A DNA stretch of 64,000 nucleotides. Source: Enterobacter cloacae subsp. cloacae ATCC 13047. GTDB taxonomy: Bacteria > Pseudomonadota > Gammaproteobacteria > Enterobacterales > Enterobacteriaceae. Positions within the stretch are counted from its first letter, which is position 1. The number at the start of each line of letters is the position of its first letter. The stretch is from NCBI RefSeq assembly GCF_000025565.1, contig NC_014121.1, positions 4,116,216 through 4,180,215 on the forward strand, written 5' to 3'. This document shows, piece by piece, positions 53,018-62,298 of the stretch. Position numbers and translations under genes: made by a program. The notes beneath the pieces were generated by a model that was not told the DNA's origin, searched no databases, and saw nothing but the letters and a program-made list of their open reading frames with translations.

Positions 53018-53622
53018 TTCGCCCCCTCGTTAAGCGCCTGAAGCAGAGAAAGATCGCCGACGTCGGTATTAATGGTCAGCTCGCGCTTGCGTTTGCTGGT
53101 GCGGGCAATATCGCGAATGTTGACCAGAATCAGCGCTTTGGTCGGGCAGGTGCGCACGCAGGCCGGGCCCTGCTCATCGAAGCTGCACAGGTCGCACTTC
53201 ACCGCCACCGCACGCACGCCGGGCACCCAGTCAAGCAGCGTACTGACACGTGCCGGAGCCGGGGGAGCAGGTGGCGCTTTTGGAGTATTGGCATTCGCCG
53301 GAATATGCAGCGGACGGCTGCCGGAAAATTCAATCGCACCGAACGGGCAGGCTATGCCGCACAGCTTGCAGCTCACGCACAGGCTTTCGTTCAGCTGTAC
53401 CGCGCCGTCAACGCGGGTGATGGCATTCACCGGGCAGACACCTGCGCACGGCGCATCTTCACAGTGGTGGCAGAGCTGCGGGGCAGACTCTTTTTCATTA
53501 CGCATGACGCGCAGGCGCGGCATGGACTGGAGCCCGTGCAGGCGGTGCGTTTCCGAACAGGCCGCCTCACAGGTTCGACAGCCAATACAGACCGTCGAGT
53601 CAGCAATTACAAAACGGTTCAC
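53014..53622 (-). CDS. hycB: Formate hydrogenlyase iron-sulfur subunit HycB
   Basis: Carries electrons from formate dehydrogenase-H to HycF; 202 residues. Four [4Fe-4S] motifs: CIGCRTCEAACSE, CHHCEDAPCAGVCP, CVSCKLCGIACP and CDLCSFDEQGPACVRTCP. A proline-alanine-rich linker (PKAPPAPPAPA) sits near residue 125. The 70-base gap to hycA contains a probable FhlA site. Confidence 0.97.
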   Translation of the reverse strand: MNRFVIADSTVCIGCRTCEAACSETHRLHGLQSMPRLRVMRNEKESAPQLCHHCEDAPCAGVCPVNAITRVDGAVQLNESLCVSCKLCGIACPFGAIEFSGSRPLHIPANANTPKAPPAPPAPARVSTLLDWVPGVRAVAVKCDLCSFDEQGPACVRTCPTKALILVNIRDIARTSKRKRELTINTDVGDLSLLQALNEGAK

Positions 53623-53661
53623 CGGGTCATCCTCTGGTGATAGTCATTTTTGACGAAAAAC

Positions 53662-53685
53662 TGTCATGTCGACACTTCTCGACAC
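53662..53685. promoter_or_regulatory. Probable FhlA site between hycA and hycB
   Basis: CTGTCATGTCGACA runs directly into CTTCTCGACA, so TGTCGA and TCGACA are arranged as a dyad around CACTTC. FhlA is known to bind between hycA and hycB in E. coli. Confidence 0.65.
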
Positions 53686-53692
53686 GTGATGA

Positions 53693-54157
53693 TCAGGCCA
53701 CGTCCGCTGAGGCGTGTTCATCCATCAGCTGCTTCAGGTTGACCGGGAGATCGTGTTCAACGGCTGTGTACAGACCGTTATAAACCGGCGCGATTTTTTC
53801 CAGATAGTGCTCCAGCACCTGCTGGCGATCGCGGTTGCTGACGTGACCGTCAACCATGCCGTCGGCCATCAGTTGCGCCTTCGCAATACACTGTTTTTCA
53901 CCCTCTTTTGTCTCGACGTAGTACTCAATGGTGTGGCTGTTGAAGGTGTCGGCCAGGGTGACGTAAATCGTGAAATGGCCGAACAAAACAAAGCGCATAT
54001 CCCCCTGCGCCGCACAGCTCATGGCGTGGTGAAGACGGGCTTTGGAGAGGGTGATCCCCTGGACCAGTGAGTTGCAGTAAAGGTGCCACTGGTCCTGTAA
54101 CTGCTGGTGACGCTGCGCGATGTAATCCGCTTTTTCGCTAATTTCCCAAATAGTCAT
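53693..54157 (-). CDS. hycA: Formate hydrogenlyase regulatory protein HycA
   Basis: Counteracts FhlA and lowers expression of the formate regulon. 154 residues, as in E. coli (153). No DNA-binding motif is visible; it probably acts on FhlA itself. First gene of the hyc operon, divergent from hypA; sigma-54 elements lie 36-51 bases upstream. Confidence 0.95.
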   Translation of the reverse strand: MTIWEISEKADYIAQRHQQLQDQWHLYCNSLVQGITLSKARLHHAMSCAAQGDMRFVLFGHFTIYVTLADTFNSHTIEYYVETKEGEKQCIAKAQLMADGMVDGHVSNRDRQQVLEHYLEKIAPVYNGLYTAVEHDLPVNLKQLMDEHASADVA

Positions 54158-54192
54158 AGAAGGTATCCGGTTAATGGAGATAGCGGCTGTTA

Positions 54193-54208
54193 AGCAGATT
54201 CCATGCCA
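54193..54208 (-). promoter_or_regulatory. Sigma-54 promoter of hycA-I
   Basis: On the minus strand TGGCAT (54203-54208), five bases, then CTGCT (54193-54197) fits TGGCAC-N5-TTGCW with two mismatches. Confidence 0.75.
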
Positions 54209-54252
54209 GTTTTTAATGCTTTGATATTTAATGGATTTAATTCAAAACAGGC

Positions 54253-54296
54253 TGTCAACGTGAGGGTGTCGACGTGTCATTTCGACAGCGTTGACA
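54253..54296. promoter_or_regulatory. FhlA upstream activating region between hyc and hyp
   Basis: Outer arms TGTCAACG (54253-54260) and CGTTGACA (54289-54296) enclose TGTCGAC (54267-54273) and TGTCATTTCGACA (54275-54287). The clustered TGTCG/CGACA elements fit FhlA sites, placed between the two divergent sigma-54 promoters. Confidence 0.75.
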
Positions 54297-54322
54297 TCGT
54301 CACCCCCTAACCAAAACCAGGC

Positions 54323-54338
54323 TGGCATTGTTATTGCA
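54323..54338 (+). promoter_or_regulatory. Sigma-54 promoter of hypA-E
   Basis: TGGCAT (54323-54328), five bases, then TTGCA (54334-54338), one mismatch to the sigma-54 consensus, 30 bases before the hypA start. Confidence 0.85.
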
Positions 54339-54367
54339 TTAACGGGGCAATTCATTAAGGAGGCGTT

Positions 54368-54718
54368 ATGCACGAAATCACCCTCTGCCAGCGAGCACTG
54401 GAACTCATCGAACAGCAGGCGGCGCAAAACCACGCGACGCGCGTGACCGGCGTGTGGCTGAAGATCGGGGCCTTTTCCTGCGTCGAAACCAGCGCCCTCA
54501 CCTTCTGTTTTGAGCTGGTGTGCCGCGGCACGCTGGCGGAAGGCTGCGAACTTCATATTGAAGAGCAACAGGCGGAGTGCTGGTGCGAGCAGTGTCAGCA
54601 GTACGTCACCCTGCTGTCGTCGAAGGTCCAGCGCTGCCCACAGTGTCAGCACACCGGTCTTCGCATCGTGGCGGATGACGGGATGCAGATCCAACGCCTT
54701 GAAATCGAGAAGGAGTAA
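54368..54718 (+). CDS. hypA: Hydrogenase nickel insertion protein HypA
   Basis: Nickel chaperone for hydrogenase 3; 116 residues. The nickel site is the N-terminal M-H2-E motif (MHEITLCQRALEL), and a structural zinc is bound by CEQC and CPQC knuckles near residues 73-93. Start follows AAGGAGGCGTT. hypB follows 3 bases after the stop. Confidence 0.97.
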   Translation: MHEITLCQRALELIEQQAAQNHATRVTGVWLKIGAFSCVETSALTFCFELVCRGTLAEGCELHIEEQQAECWCEQCQQYVTLLSSKVQRCPQCQHTGLRIVADDGMQIQRLEIEKE

Positions 54719-54721
54719 AGT

Positions 54722-55585
54722 ATGTGTAGTACCTGCGGTTGCGCCGAAGGCAACCTGTATATCGAAGGGGATGAACACCGTCCTCACTCCGCGTTTCGCT
54801 CCGCCCCTTTTACCCCCGCACCGCGTCCGGCAGCGGCACTCACCGGGATTCGCTTTGCGCCTCAACGCTCCGATATGGGCGATCTTCATTACGGCCACGG
54901 CGAGGCGGGTACCCATGCGCCGGGCATGAGCCAGCGCCAGATGCTGAACGTGGAAATCAACGTACTCGATAAAAACAACCAGATCGCCGCCCGCAACCGC
55001 GCCCGGTTTGCCGCACGTCAACAGCTGGTGCTCAACCTCGTCTCCAGCCCCGGCTCCGGCAAAACCACGCTGCTGACAGAAACGCTCAAACGCCTGAACG
55101 AACGCGTCTCCTGCGCGGTGATCGAAGGCGATCAGCAAACGGTCAACGATGCCGCCCGTATTCGTGAAACCGGCACCCCGGCGATTCAGGTCAATACCGG
55201 TAAAGGCTGCCATCTGGATGCGCAGATGATTGCCGATGCCGCGCCGCGTCTGCCACTGGAGGATAACGGCATTCTGTTTATCGAAAACGTCGGCAATCTG
55301 GTCTGCCCGGCCAGCTTCGATCTCGGGGAGCGGCATAAAGTGGCGGTCCTCTCGGTGACCGAAGGAGAAGACAAGCCGCTCAAATATCCGCATATGTTTG
55401 CCGCCGCGTCGCTGATGCTGCTGAACAAAGTGGACCTGCTGCCGTACCTGAATTTCGACGTGGATAAATGTCTGGCTTATGCCCGTGAAGTTAACCCGGA
55501 CATTGCGATCCTGCTGGTCTCAGCCACGCGCGGCGACGGCATGGCGCACTGGCTAAACTGGCTGGAGAGTGAACGATGTGCATAG
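54722..55585 (+). CDS. hypB: Hydrogenase nickel incorporation GTPase HypB
   Basis: GTPase that delivers nickel to the hydrogenase large subunit. 287 residues. The N-terminal high-affinity nickel motif C2-S-T-C5-G-C7 is present, followed by a variable linker with scattered histidines and the G domain with [11 protein letters not shown] (P-loop near residue 105), EGDQQT and NKVDLLPYL. It overlaps hypC by 10 bases. Confidence 0.97.
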   Translation: MCSTCGCAEGNLYIEGDEHRPHSAFRSAPFTPAPRPAAALTGIRFAPQRSDMGDLHYGHGEAGTHAPGMSQRQMLNVEINVLDKNNQIAARNRARFAARQQLVLNLVSSPGSGKTTLLTETLKRLNERVSCAVIEGDQQTVNDAARIRETGTPAIQVNTGKGCHLDAQMIADAAPRLPLEDNGILFIENVGNLVCPASFDLGERHKVAVLSVTEGEDKPLKYPHMFAAASLMLLNKVDLLPYLNFDVDKCLAYAREVNPDIAILLVSATRGDGMAHWLNWLESERCA

Positions 55586-55848
55586 GCGTCCCCGGACAAA
55601 TCCATTCCATTGACGGAAACCAGGCCAAAGTGGAGGTCTGCGGCATATTGCGTGACGTCGATTTAACGCTGGTGGGCAGCACCGATGAGACGGGCGTCTC
55701 GCGCCTTGGTCAGTGGGTGCTGGTACACGTGGGGTTTGCCATGAGCGTGATTAATGAAGCGGAAGCGCGCGACACGCTGGATGCCCTGCAAAACATGTTT
55801 GATGTGGAGCCGGACGTCGGCGTGCTGCTGTACGGCGAGGAACGGTAA
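55576..55848 (+). CDS. hypC: Hydrogenase assembly chaperone HypC
   Basis: Binds HypD and the HycE precursor, carrying the Fe(CN)2CO unit; 90 residues. The essential N-terminal cysteine is C2 in MCIGVPGQI. It overlaps hypB and is followed by hypD after 2 bases. Confidence 0.97.
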   Translation: MCIGVPGQIHSIDGNQAKVEVCGILRDVDLTLVGSTDETGVSRLGQWVLVHVGFAMSVINEAEARDTLDALQNMFDVEPDVGVLLYGEER

Positions 55849-55850
55849 TT

Positions 55851-56972
55851 ATGCGTTACGTTGATGAATACCGCGCACCTGAGCAGGTGATGCAGCTTAT
55901 CGGTCATCTGAAAACGCGGGCCGCCCTGCTGAAACACACGGCGGAAAAGCCGCTGCGGATCATGGAAGTCTGCGGCGGGCACACCCATGCCATTTTCAAA
56001 TTTGGCCTCGATCAGCTGCTGCCGGACAACATTGAGTTTATCCACGGCCCGGGCTGCCCGGTTTGCGTGCTGCCCATGGGGCGCATTGACAGCTGTATCG
56101 AGATTGCCAGCCAGCCTGACGTCATTTTCTGTACCTTTGGCGACGCGATGCGCGTGCCGGGGAAAAAGGGCTCGCTGCTGCAGGCCAAAGCGTGCGGCGC
56201 GGATGTGCGCATCGTGTACTCGCCGATGGATGCCCTGAAGCTTGCAACCGATAACCCTGGCCGAAAGGTGGTATTTTTCGGGCTGGGTTTTGAGACCACC
56301 ATGCCCGCTACGGCGATCACGCTGCAGCAGGCAAAACGCAGCAACGTCACCAATTTTTTCTTTTTTTGTCAGCACATTACGCTTATCCCGACGCTGCGCA
56401 GCCTGCTGGACGCCCCGGACAACGGCATTGACGCGTTCCTTGCACCGGGCCATGTCAGCATGGTGATCGGTACCGGGGCCTACGGCTTTATCGCTGACGA
56501 TTACCATCGCCCGTTAGTCGTCGCTGGTTTCGAACCTCTTGATCTACTGCAAGGCGTCACCATGCTGGTTGAGCAGAAAATAGCAGCCCTGAGCGCGGTG
56601 GAAAATCAGTACCGCCGCGTGGTGCCGGATGCCGGAAATGAACGGGCGCAGCAGGCGATAGCTGACGTGTTTAGCGTTGAGGGCGACAGCGAGTGGCGCG
56701 GGCTGGGGTTGATTGCTGAATCCGGCGTGCGCCTGACCCCAGCCTACCGGTCGTTTGATGCAGAAACGCATTTCCGCCCACAGCCACAACAGGTTTGCGA
56801 CGATCCCCAGGCCCGCTGCGGCGAGGTCCTTACCGGAAGATGTAAACCCCACCACTGCCCGTTATTTGGCAACACCTGTAACCCGCAAACGGCATTTGGC
56901 GCGCTGATGGTCTCTTCCGAAGGGGCATGTGCCGCATGGTATCAGTACCGCAACCAGGAGAGTGAAGCATGA
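55851..56972 (+). CDS. hypD: Hydrogenase iron-centre assembly protein HypD
   Basis: [4Fe-4S] scaffold on which the iron, cyanide and CO ligands are put together with HypC. 373 residues as in E. coli. The conserved cysteine motif is MEVCGGHTHAIFKFG (about residues 38-52), with GPGCPVCVLPMGRID and the C-terminal cluster ligands CGEVLTGRCKPHHCPLFGNTC. Overlaps hypE by 4 bases. Confidence 0.97.
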   Translation: MRYVDEYRAPEQVMQLIGHLKTRAALLKHTAEKPLRIMEVCGGHTHAIFKFGLDQLLPDNIEFIHGPGCPVCVLPMGRIDSCIEIASQPDVIFCTFGDAMRVPGKKGSLLQAKACGADVRIVYSPMDALKLATDNPGRKVVFFGLGFETTMPATAITLQQAKRSNVTNFFFFCQHITLIPTLRSLLDAPDNGIDAFLAPGHVSMVIGTGAYGFIADDYHRPLVVAGFEPLDLLQGVTMLVEQKIAALSAVENQYRRVVPDAGNERAQQAIADVFSVEGDSEWRGLGLIAESGVRLTPAYRSFDAETHFRPQPQQVCDDPQARCGEVLTGRCKPHHCPLFGNTCNPQTAFGALMVSSEGACAAWYQYRNQESEA

Positions 56973-57979
56973 ACACGGTTGAAATGGCGCACGGCAGCGG
57001 CGGTCTGGCGATGCAGCAGCTGATAAACCGGCTGTTTATGGAGGCCTTTGATAACCCCTGGCTCGCCGAGCAGGAAGACCAGGCCCGCATTGACCTCGCT
57101 TCCCTCACCGCCCAGGGCGACAGGCTGGCCTTCTCCACTGACAGCTATGTGATTGACCCGCTATTCTTCCCCGGCGGCGATATCGGCAAGCTGGCCGTCT
57201 GCGGTACCGCGAACGATGTCGCCATCAGTGGTGCCATTCCGCGCTACCTCTCCTGCGGATTTATCCTTGAAGAAGGTTTGCCGATGGAGACGCTCGCGGC
57301 GGTGGTCAGCAGCATGGCGCACACCGCGCGCGAGGCAGGGATTGCTATCGTCACCGGCGATACCAAGGTGGTGCAGCGCGGCGCGGCGGATAAGCTCTTT
57401 ATCAACACCGCCGGGATGGGGGCGATCCCTGCCGATATTCACTGGGGCGCGCAGCAACTGGCCGTGGGCGACGTGCTGCTGGTCAGCGGCACGCTGGGCT
57501 GTCACGGGGCGACCATCCTTAACCTGCGCGAAGGGCTGGGGCTGGACGGGGAACTGCGCAGCGACTGCGCGGTGCTCACCCCGCTTATCCAGACGCTGCG
57601 GGCGATCCCCGGCGTGAAAGCCCTGCGGGATGCCACCCGTGGCGGCGTCAATGCCGTGGTGCATGAGTTCGCGGCCTGCTGCGGCTGCGGTATTGAACTT
57701 ATTGAGCGCAGCCTGCCCGTGAAGCCTGCGGTTCGCGGGCTGTGCGAGCTGCTGGGACTGGATCCGCTCAATTTTGCTAATGAAGGCAAGCTGGTGATAG
57801 GCGTTGAGCGCGCCGCGGCCGAAGCCGTACTTGAACAGTTGCGGGCGCATCCGTCAGGAAAAGAGGCCGCGATAATTGGTGAGGTGGTTGAGCGCAAAGG
57901 GGTGCGCCTGGCCGGACTGTATGGCGTGAAGCGCACGCTGGATCTGCCGCACGCGGAACCGTTACCCCGCATTTGCTAG
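56969..57979 (+). CDS. hypE: Carbamoyl dehydratase HypE
   Basis: Dehydrates the carbamoyl group received from HypF on its C-terminal cysteine to a thiocyanate. 336 residues ending P-R-I-C, with the acceptor cysteine intact. PurM-like ATP-binding motifs MAHGSGGLAMQQL and DSYVIDPLFFPGGDIGKLA are clear. If HypF is really broken this enzyme has no substrate. Confidence 0.97.
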   Translation: MNTVEMAHGSGGLAMQQLINRLFMEAFDNPWLAEQEDQARIDLASLTAQGDRLAFSTDSYVIDPLFFPGGDIGKLAVCGTANDVAISGAIPRYLSCGFILEEGLPMETLAAVVSSMAHTAREAGIAIVTGDTKVVQRGAADKLFINTAGMGAIPADIHWGAQQLAVGDVLLVSGTLGCHGATILNLREGLGLDGELRSDCAVLTPLIQTLRAIPGVKALRDATRGGVNAVVHEFAACCGCGIELIERSLPVKPAVRGLCELLGLDPLNFANEGKLVIGVERAAAEAVLEQLRAHPSGKEAAIIGEVVERKGVRLAGLYGVKRTLDLPHAEPLPRIC

Positions 57980-58038
57980 AACCGCGTGAAAAGCGGTCGG
58001 CACGGAATTTTTTTTGCCCGTTTCTACTGGAAAGCACT

Positions 58039-60111
58039 ATGCCGTATACACCGATGAGCGATCTCGGACAGCAGGGTCTGTTCGACATTACGCGAACACT
58101 TTTACAGCAGCCCGACCTGGGTGCGCTGAGCGATGCCCTGACGCTCCTGGTCAGGCAATCTGCACTGGCAGACAGCGCCGCCATTGTGCTCTGGCATAGC
58201 GGGAGCCATCGTGCGAGCTACTTCTCCACACGAGAAAACGGAAAAGCGTTTGAATACGAAGACGAAACGTATCTCGCTCACGGGCCGATACGCCGTATTC
58301 TTTCCCGGCCGGAAGCGCTGCACTGCAATTTTGAGGAGTTCCGTCAGGCGTGGCCGATGCTGGCCCGGAGCGCCTTATATCAGCCGTTTGGTCATTACAG
58401 CCTGCTGCCGCTGGCGGTGGAAGGCCACATTTTTGGTGGCTGCGAGTTTATCCGTAATACCGACCAGCCATGGAGCGAGGCGGAATATGAGCGTCTGCAC
58501 ACCTTCACCCAGATAGTGGCCGTCGTCGCCGAGCAGATCCAAAGCCGCGTCAGCAATAATGTGGATTACGACCTGCTGAGCCGTGAGCGTGACAACTTCC
58601 GCATTCTGGTGGCAATCACCAATGCCGTGCTCTCCCGTCTCGACATGGATGAGCTGGTCAGCGAAGTGTCGAAGGAGATCCATCACTACTTCAAAATTGA
58701 CGCCATCAGCATTGCCTTGCGCGGCCATCGCAAGGGCAAGCTCAACATCTACTCCACGCACTATCTCGACGAAGCGAACCCGGCCCATGAGCAGAGCGAG
58801 GTGGATGAAGCGGGAACCCTTTCTGAACGGGTGTTTAAAAGTAAGGAGATCCTGCTGCTCAATCTCAGCGAGCAGGATGTGATGGCGCCTTACGAGCGAA
58901 TGCTGTTTAACATCTGGGGCAACAAAATCCAGACCCTGTGCCTGCTGCCGTTGATGTCCGGTAACACCATGCTGGGCGTTCTCAAGCTGGCGCAGTGTGA
59001 GGAAGGGGTGTTCACCACCGCCAACCTGAAGCTGCTGCGTCAGATTGCCGAGCGTATCTCCATCGCGCTGGATAACGCGCTGGCGTATCAGGAGATCCAC
59101 CGTCTGAAAGAACGGCTGGTGGATGAAAACCTGGCGCTGACGGAACAGCTTAACAATGTCGACAGCGAGTTTGGCGAAATCATTGGACGCAGCGATGCCA
59201 TGTACAGCGTGCTCAAACAGGTGGAGATGGTCGCGCAAAGCGACAGTACAGTGCTGATCCTGGGCGAAACCGGTACGGGTAAGGAGCTGATTGCCCGCGC
59301 GATCCACAATCTCAGCAACCGCAACAGCCGCCGGATGGTGAAAATGAACTGTGCCGCCATGCCTGCGGGTCTGCTGGAAAGCGATCTCTTTGGCCATGAG
59401 CGCGGTGCGTTTACCGGTGCCAGCAGCCAGCGACTGGGCCGTTTTGAACTGGCGGATAAAAGCTCGCTGTTCCTCGACGAAGTGGGCGATATGCCGCTGG
59501 AGCTACAGCCTAAACTGCTGCGTGTGCTGCAGGAACAGGAGTTCGAACGTCTTGGCAGCAATAAGCTGATTCAGACCGACGTGCGGCTGATTGCCGCCAC
59601 CAACCGCGATCTGAAAAAAATGGTCGCCGACCGCGAGTTTCGCAGCGACCTCTACTATCGCCTGAACGTGTTCCCGATTTGCCTGCCGCCCCTGCGCGAG
59701 CGCCCGGAAGATATCCCGCTGCTGGTCAAAGCGTTTACCGCCAAAATTGCCCGCCGGATGGGACGCAACATCGACAGCATTCCCGCCGAGACGTTACGCA
59801 CCCTTTCCTCGATGGAGTGGCCCGGCAACGTGCGCGAGCTGGAAAACGTCATTGAGCGTGCGGTGCTGCTGACGCGCGGTAATGTGCTGCAACTCTCCCT
59901 GCCGGAGGTTTCTCTGCCGGACTCTCCCGCGGCCGCGACCGACGTGGCCCAGGACGGGGAAGATGAATATCAATTGATCGTCCGCGTACTGAAAGAGACC
60001 AACGGTGTGGTGGCCGGGCCGAAAGGGGCAGCCCAGCGTCTGGGGTTAAAACGCACCACCCTGCTGTCGCGCATGAAGCGCCTTGGAATAGATAAAGAGA
60101 GCCTGATTTAA
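58039..60111 (+). CDS. fhlA: Formate-responsive sigma-54 activator FhlA
   Basis: Activates the hyc, hyp, hydN-hypF and fdhF promoters when formate binds. 690 residues against 692 in E. coli, from the ATG at 58039 (MPYTPMSDLGQQGLFD) preceded by TGGAAAG; the frame to 57973 is rejected. Two GAF domains cover about residues 15-180 and 200-350, then AAA+ with Walker [19 protein letters not shown] loop and LFLDEVGDM, and a C-terminal helix-turn-helix GPKGAAQRLGLKRTTLLSRM. Sixty bases downstream of hypE, so probably partly co-transcribed. Confidence 0.97.
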   Translation: MPYTPMSDLGQQGLFDITRTLLQQPDLGALSDALTLLVRQSALADSAAIVLWHSGSHRASYFSTRENGKAFEYEDETYLAHGPIRRILSRPEALHCNFEEFRQAWPMLARSALYQPFGHYSLLPLAVEGHIFGGCEFIRNTDQPWSEAEYERLHTFTQIVAVVAEQIQSRVSNNVDYDLLSRERDNFRILVAITNAVLSRLDMDELVSEVSKEIHHYFKIDAISIALRGHRKGKLNIYSTHYLDEANPAHEQSEVDEAGTLSERVFKSKEILLLNLSEQDVMAPYERMLFNIWGNKIQTLCLLPLMSGNTMLGVLKLAQCEEGVFTTANLKLLRQIAERISIALDNALAYQEIHRLKERLVDENLALTEQLNNVDSEFGEIIGRSDAMYSVLKQVEMVAQSDSTVLILGETGTGKELIARAIHNLSNRNSRRMVKMNCAAMPAGLLESDLFGHERGAFTGASSQRLGRFELADKSSLFLDEVGDMPLELQPKLLRVLQEQEFERLGSNKLIQTDVRLIAATNRDLKKMVADREFRSDLYYRLNVFPICLPPLRERPEDIPLLVKAFTAKIARRMGRNIDSIPAETLRTLSSMEWPGNVRELENVIERAVLLTRGNVLQLSLPEVSLPDSPAAATDVAQDGEDEYQLIVRVLKETNGVVAGPKGAAQRLGLKRTTLLSRMKRLGIDKESLI

Positions 60112-60121
60112 GACGCATTCC

Positions 60122-60148
60122 GGCGGTGCTTTCTGGCACCGCCTTTTG
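60122..60148 (+). terminator. fhlA terminator
   Basis: GGCGGTGC (60122-60129) pairs with GCACCGCC (60136-60143) around a 6-base loop and is followed by TTTT, 10 bases after the fhlA stop. Confidence 0.9.
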
Positions 60149-60171
60149 TCACCCTGCGTTATTGTCCCTCA

Positions 60172-60200
60172 TTGACACACAATATTTTCCTCTGTATAAA
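60172..60200 (+). promoter_or_regulatory. Promoter of the iron-type ABC operon
   Basis: TTGACA (60172-60177) and TATAAA (60195-60200) with a 17-base spacer, a near-consensus sigma-70 promoter 62 bases before the binding-protein gene. Confidence 0.85.
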
Positions 60201-60210
60201 ATTCCGCCTT

Positions 60211-60229
60211 AATAATGAGTTTCATTTGC
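60211..60229 (+). promoter_or_regulatory. Fur-box-like operator
   Basis: AATAATGAGTTTCATTTGC agrees with the 19-bp Fur consensus GATAATGATAATCATTATC at 13 positions and lies over the expected transcription start. Iron repression is inferred. Confidence 0.7.
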
Positions 60230-60262
60230 ATCAAAAATAACTTTAATGAAGGGTAGCGTTTA

Positions 60263-61261
60263 ATGAAGAAGGTCATCTGCGCGTTAGGCCTGGCGGTTGC
60301 GTCGGTCAGTTCTGCTCTGGCAACCACGTATCCTCTGACCATTGAAAACTGCGGTTATAAAGAGACCTTCACCAAAGCGCCGGAACGCGTCGTGGCCCTT
60401 GGTCAAAATACCGTTGAGATTTTGCTTCTGCTGGGTCTGGAAGATAAGGTGAAGGCCAGCGCCTTCTGGCCGACCAAAGTGCTGCCGCAGCTGGCGGAAC
60501 AGAATGCCAAAATTAAAACGCTCACCGTCGAAATTCCTACGCTGGAATCTATCCTTGCGCAAAACCCCGATTTTGTTCCTGCACAATTGCCGCTGCTGCT
60601 CGGGCCAGAAAGTAAGGTCGCAAAACGTGAGGATCTGGCTACCGTCGGCGTGAACAGTTATTTATCACCGGGCATGTGCGCCACTAAAAAAGCCTCGGGC
60701 GATATGTACGGCAGCCGCCAGAAGCTGTGGGACATGACATACCTTTATAAAGAGATTGAAGATTTCGCCAAAATTTTCAACGTTGAAGACCGTGGCCAGG
60801 CCGTTATCGCCAGCTTCAAAAAACGTGAGGCAGACCTGCGCAAAGAATTTGGCAAAAGCAAAAAAGACCTCTCCTTTGTGTTCTGGTTCTCAAGCGCCTC
60901 TCCTTCTGCTGATGCCTACGTGGGCGGTAAAAACAGCGCCTCAGGCTTTATCGCTGACGTACTGGGTGGCCATAACGCCATCACCGCCGAGGCCGAATGG
61001 CCAACCGTGGGCTGGGAAAGCATCATTGCCGCTAACCCGGACGTGATTGTGGTCTCAAGCCTTGACCGTAACCGCTGGGCGCTGGATAACGCGGAAGAGA
61101 AAATCAAATTCCTGAAAAGCGATCCGGCCGTCAGCCAGCTTGATGCCGTCAAAAAAGGCCATATCGTGGTGATGGACGGCCAGGCAATGAACCCGACGAT
61201 CCGTACCATTTATGGCGCTGAACAGGTGGGCGAACAGCTCAGAAAACTGGGGCTGAACTGA
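60263..61261 (+). CDS. Iron-type ABC transporter periplasmic binding protein
   Basis: FecB/BtuF-type binding protein, 332 residues, with a signal peptide MKKVICALGLAVASVSSALA. The family's opening PERVVALGQNTVEILLLLGL and closing GWESIIAANPDVIVVSS stretches are clear. The binding-site residues do not reveal the ligand; ferric siderophore, haem or another iron complex are the likely choices. First gene of a three-gene importer behind a Fur-like box; it overlaps the permease gene by one base. Confidence 0.88.
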   Translation: MKKVICALGLAVASVSSALATTYPLTIENCGYKETFTKAPERVVALGQNTVEILLLLGLEDKVKASAFWPTKVLPQLAEQNAKIKTLTVEIPTLESILAQNPDFVPAQLPLLLGPESKVAKREDLATVGVNSYLSPGMCATKKASGDMYGSRQKLWDMTYLYKEIEDFAKIFNVEDRGQAVIASFKKREADLRKEFGKSKKDLSFVFWFSSASPSADAYVGGKNSASGFIADVLGGHNAITAEAEWPTVGWESIIAANPDVIVVSSLDRNRWALDNAEEKIKFLKSDPAVSQLDAVKKGHIVVMDGQAMNPTIRTIYGAEQVGEQLRKLGLN

Positions 61262-62298
61262 TGACGGCAGCCGTACTTCAGGCCCGACAGGGCCTGTTCC
61301 TGACCACTTCCGCCCTGCTGGCTATTGTCCTGCTGTTTCTGGTGATAGCCCTAGGCGTAAGCGTCGGAGAGTTGTCGATTCCGCTGTCCAATGTCTTTTA
61401 TGCTATCGGTAATAAGCTGGGGCTGACCGCGGTTCCGCTCAACCGCATCTATGAGAGCGTGATCTGGGACTTTCGCCTGAGCCGCGCGCTGGTGGCGGCC
61501 TGCTGCGGCGCGGGGCTGGCTATCTGCGGCGCGGTTTTGCAGAGCCTGCTGAAAAACGCGCTGGCTGAACCTTACGTGCTCGGCGTCTCTGCGGGGGCGT
61601 CCACCGGCGCGGTTTCCGTCGTGGTGCTGGGGATGGGGACCGGCGCGGTGTCGCTCTCTGCGGGCGCGTTTGCTGGCGCATTCGCCGCCTTTGCGTTTGT
61701 CGCCTTTCTGACCAACGGCGCGCGCGGCGGCAACGAGCGCACCATTCTGGCGGGCGTAGCCGCCTCTCAGCTCTTCAACGCCATCACCGCCTATACCATC
61801 AGCACCTCTGCCAGCGCGCAGCAGGCGCGTGATGTGATGTTCTGGCTGCTGGGCAGCTTTAGCGGTGTACGCTGGCCTGAATTCCAGCTGGCACTGGTTG
61901 TGGTGCTGATTGGGTTAGCCATTTGCCTCTACTATTCCCGGGCGCTGGATGCCTTTACCTTTGGTGACGACGCCGCGGCCTCGCTGGGGATTGCCGTCCC
62001 CTGGGTGCGCCTGGCGCTCTTTACCACCACCGCATTGATCACCGCAACCATCGTCAGCATGGCGGGCTCAATCGGCTTTGTCGGGCTGGTGGTTCCGCAC
62101 GTCATGCGTTTCTTGTTCGGTCCTCTGCATCGAACCCTGCTGATTGCCAGCGCACTGGCGGGGGCGATCCTGATGGTGCTGGCAGATATCGCCTCGCGCA
62201 TGCTGATTGCCCCGCAAAGTCTGCCCGTCGGGGTGGTAACCGCCCTGGTTGGCGTGCCGTTCTTTGCCGTGATCATCTACCGCTCAAGGAATAAGTGA
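61261..62298 (+). CDS. Iron-type ABC transporter permease (FecCD family)
   Basis: Inner-membrane permease of 345 residues with about nine to ten spans. Family motifs include FRLSRALVAACCGAGLAICGAVLQ, ALAEPYVLGVSAGAS and the ATPase-coupling region GSIGFVGLVVPHVMRFLFG. A single permease gene is present, so it should work as a homodimer like BtuC. It overlaps the ATPase gene by 4 bases. Confidence 0.92.
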   Translation: MTAAVLQARQGLFLTTSALLAIVLLFLVIALGVSVGELSIPLSNVFYAIGNKLGLTAVPLNRIYESVIWDFRLSRALVAACCGAGLAICGAVLQSLLKNALAEPYVLGVSAGASTGAVSVVVLGMGTGAVSLSAGAFAGAFAAFAFVAFLTNGARGGNERTILAGVAASQLFNAITAYTISTSASAQQARDVMFWLLGSFSGVRWPEFQLALVVVLIGLAICLYYSRALDAFTFGDDAAASLGIAVPWVRLALFTTTALITATIVSMAGSIGFVGLVVPHVMRFLFGPLHRTLLIASALAGAILMVLADIASRMLIAPQSLPVGVVTALVGVPFFAVIIYRSRNK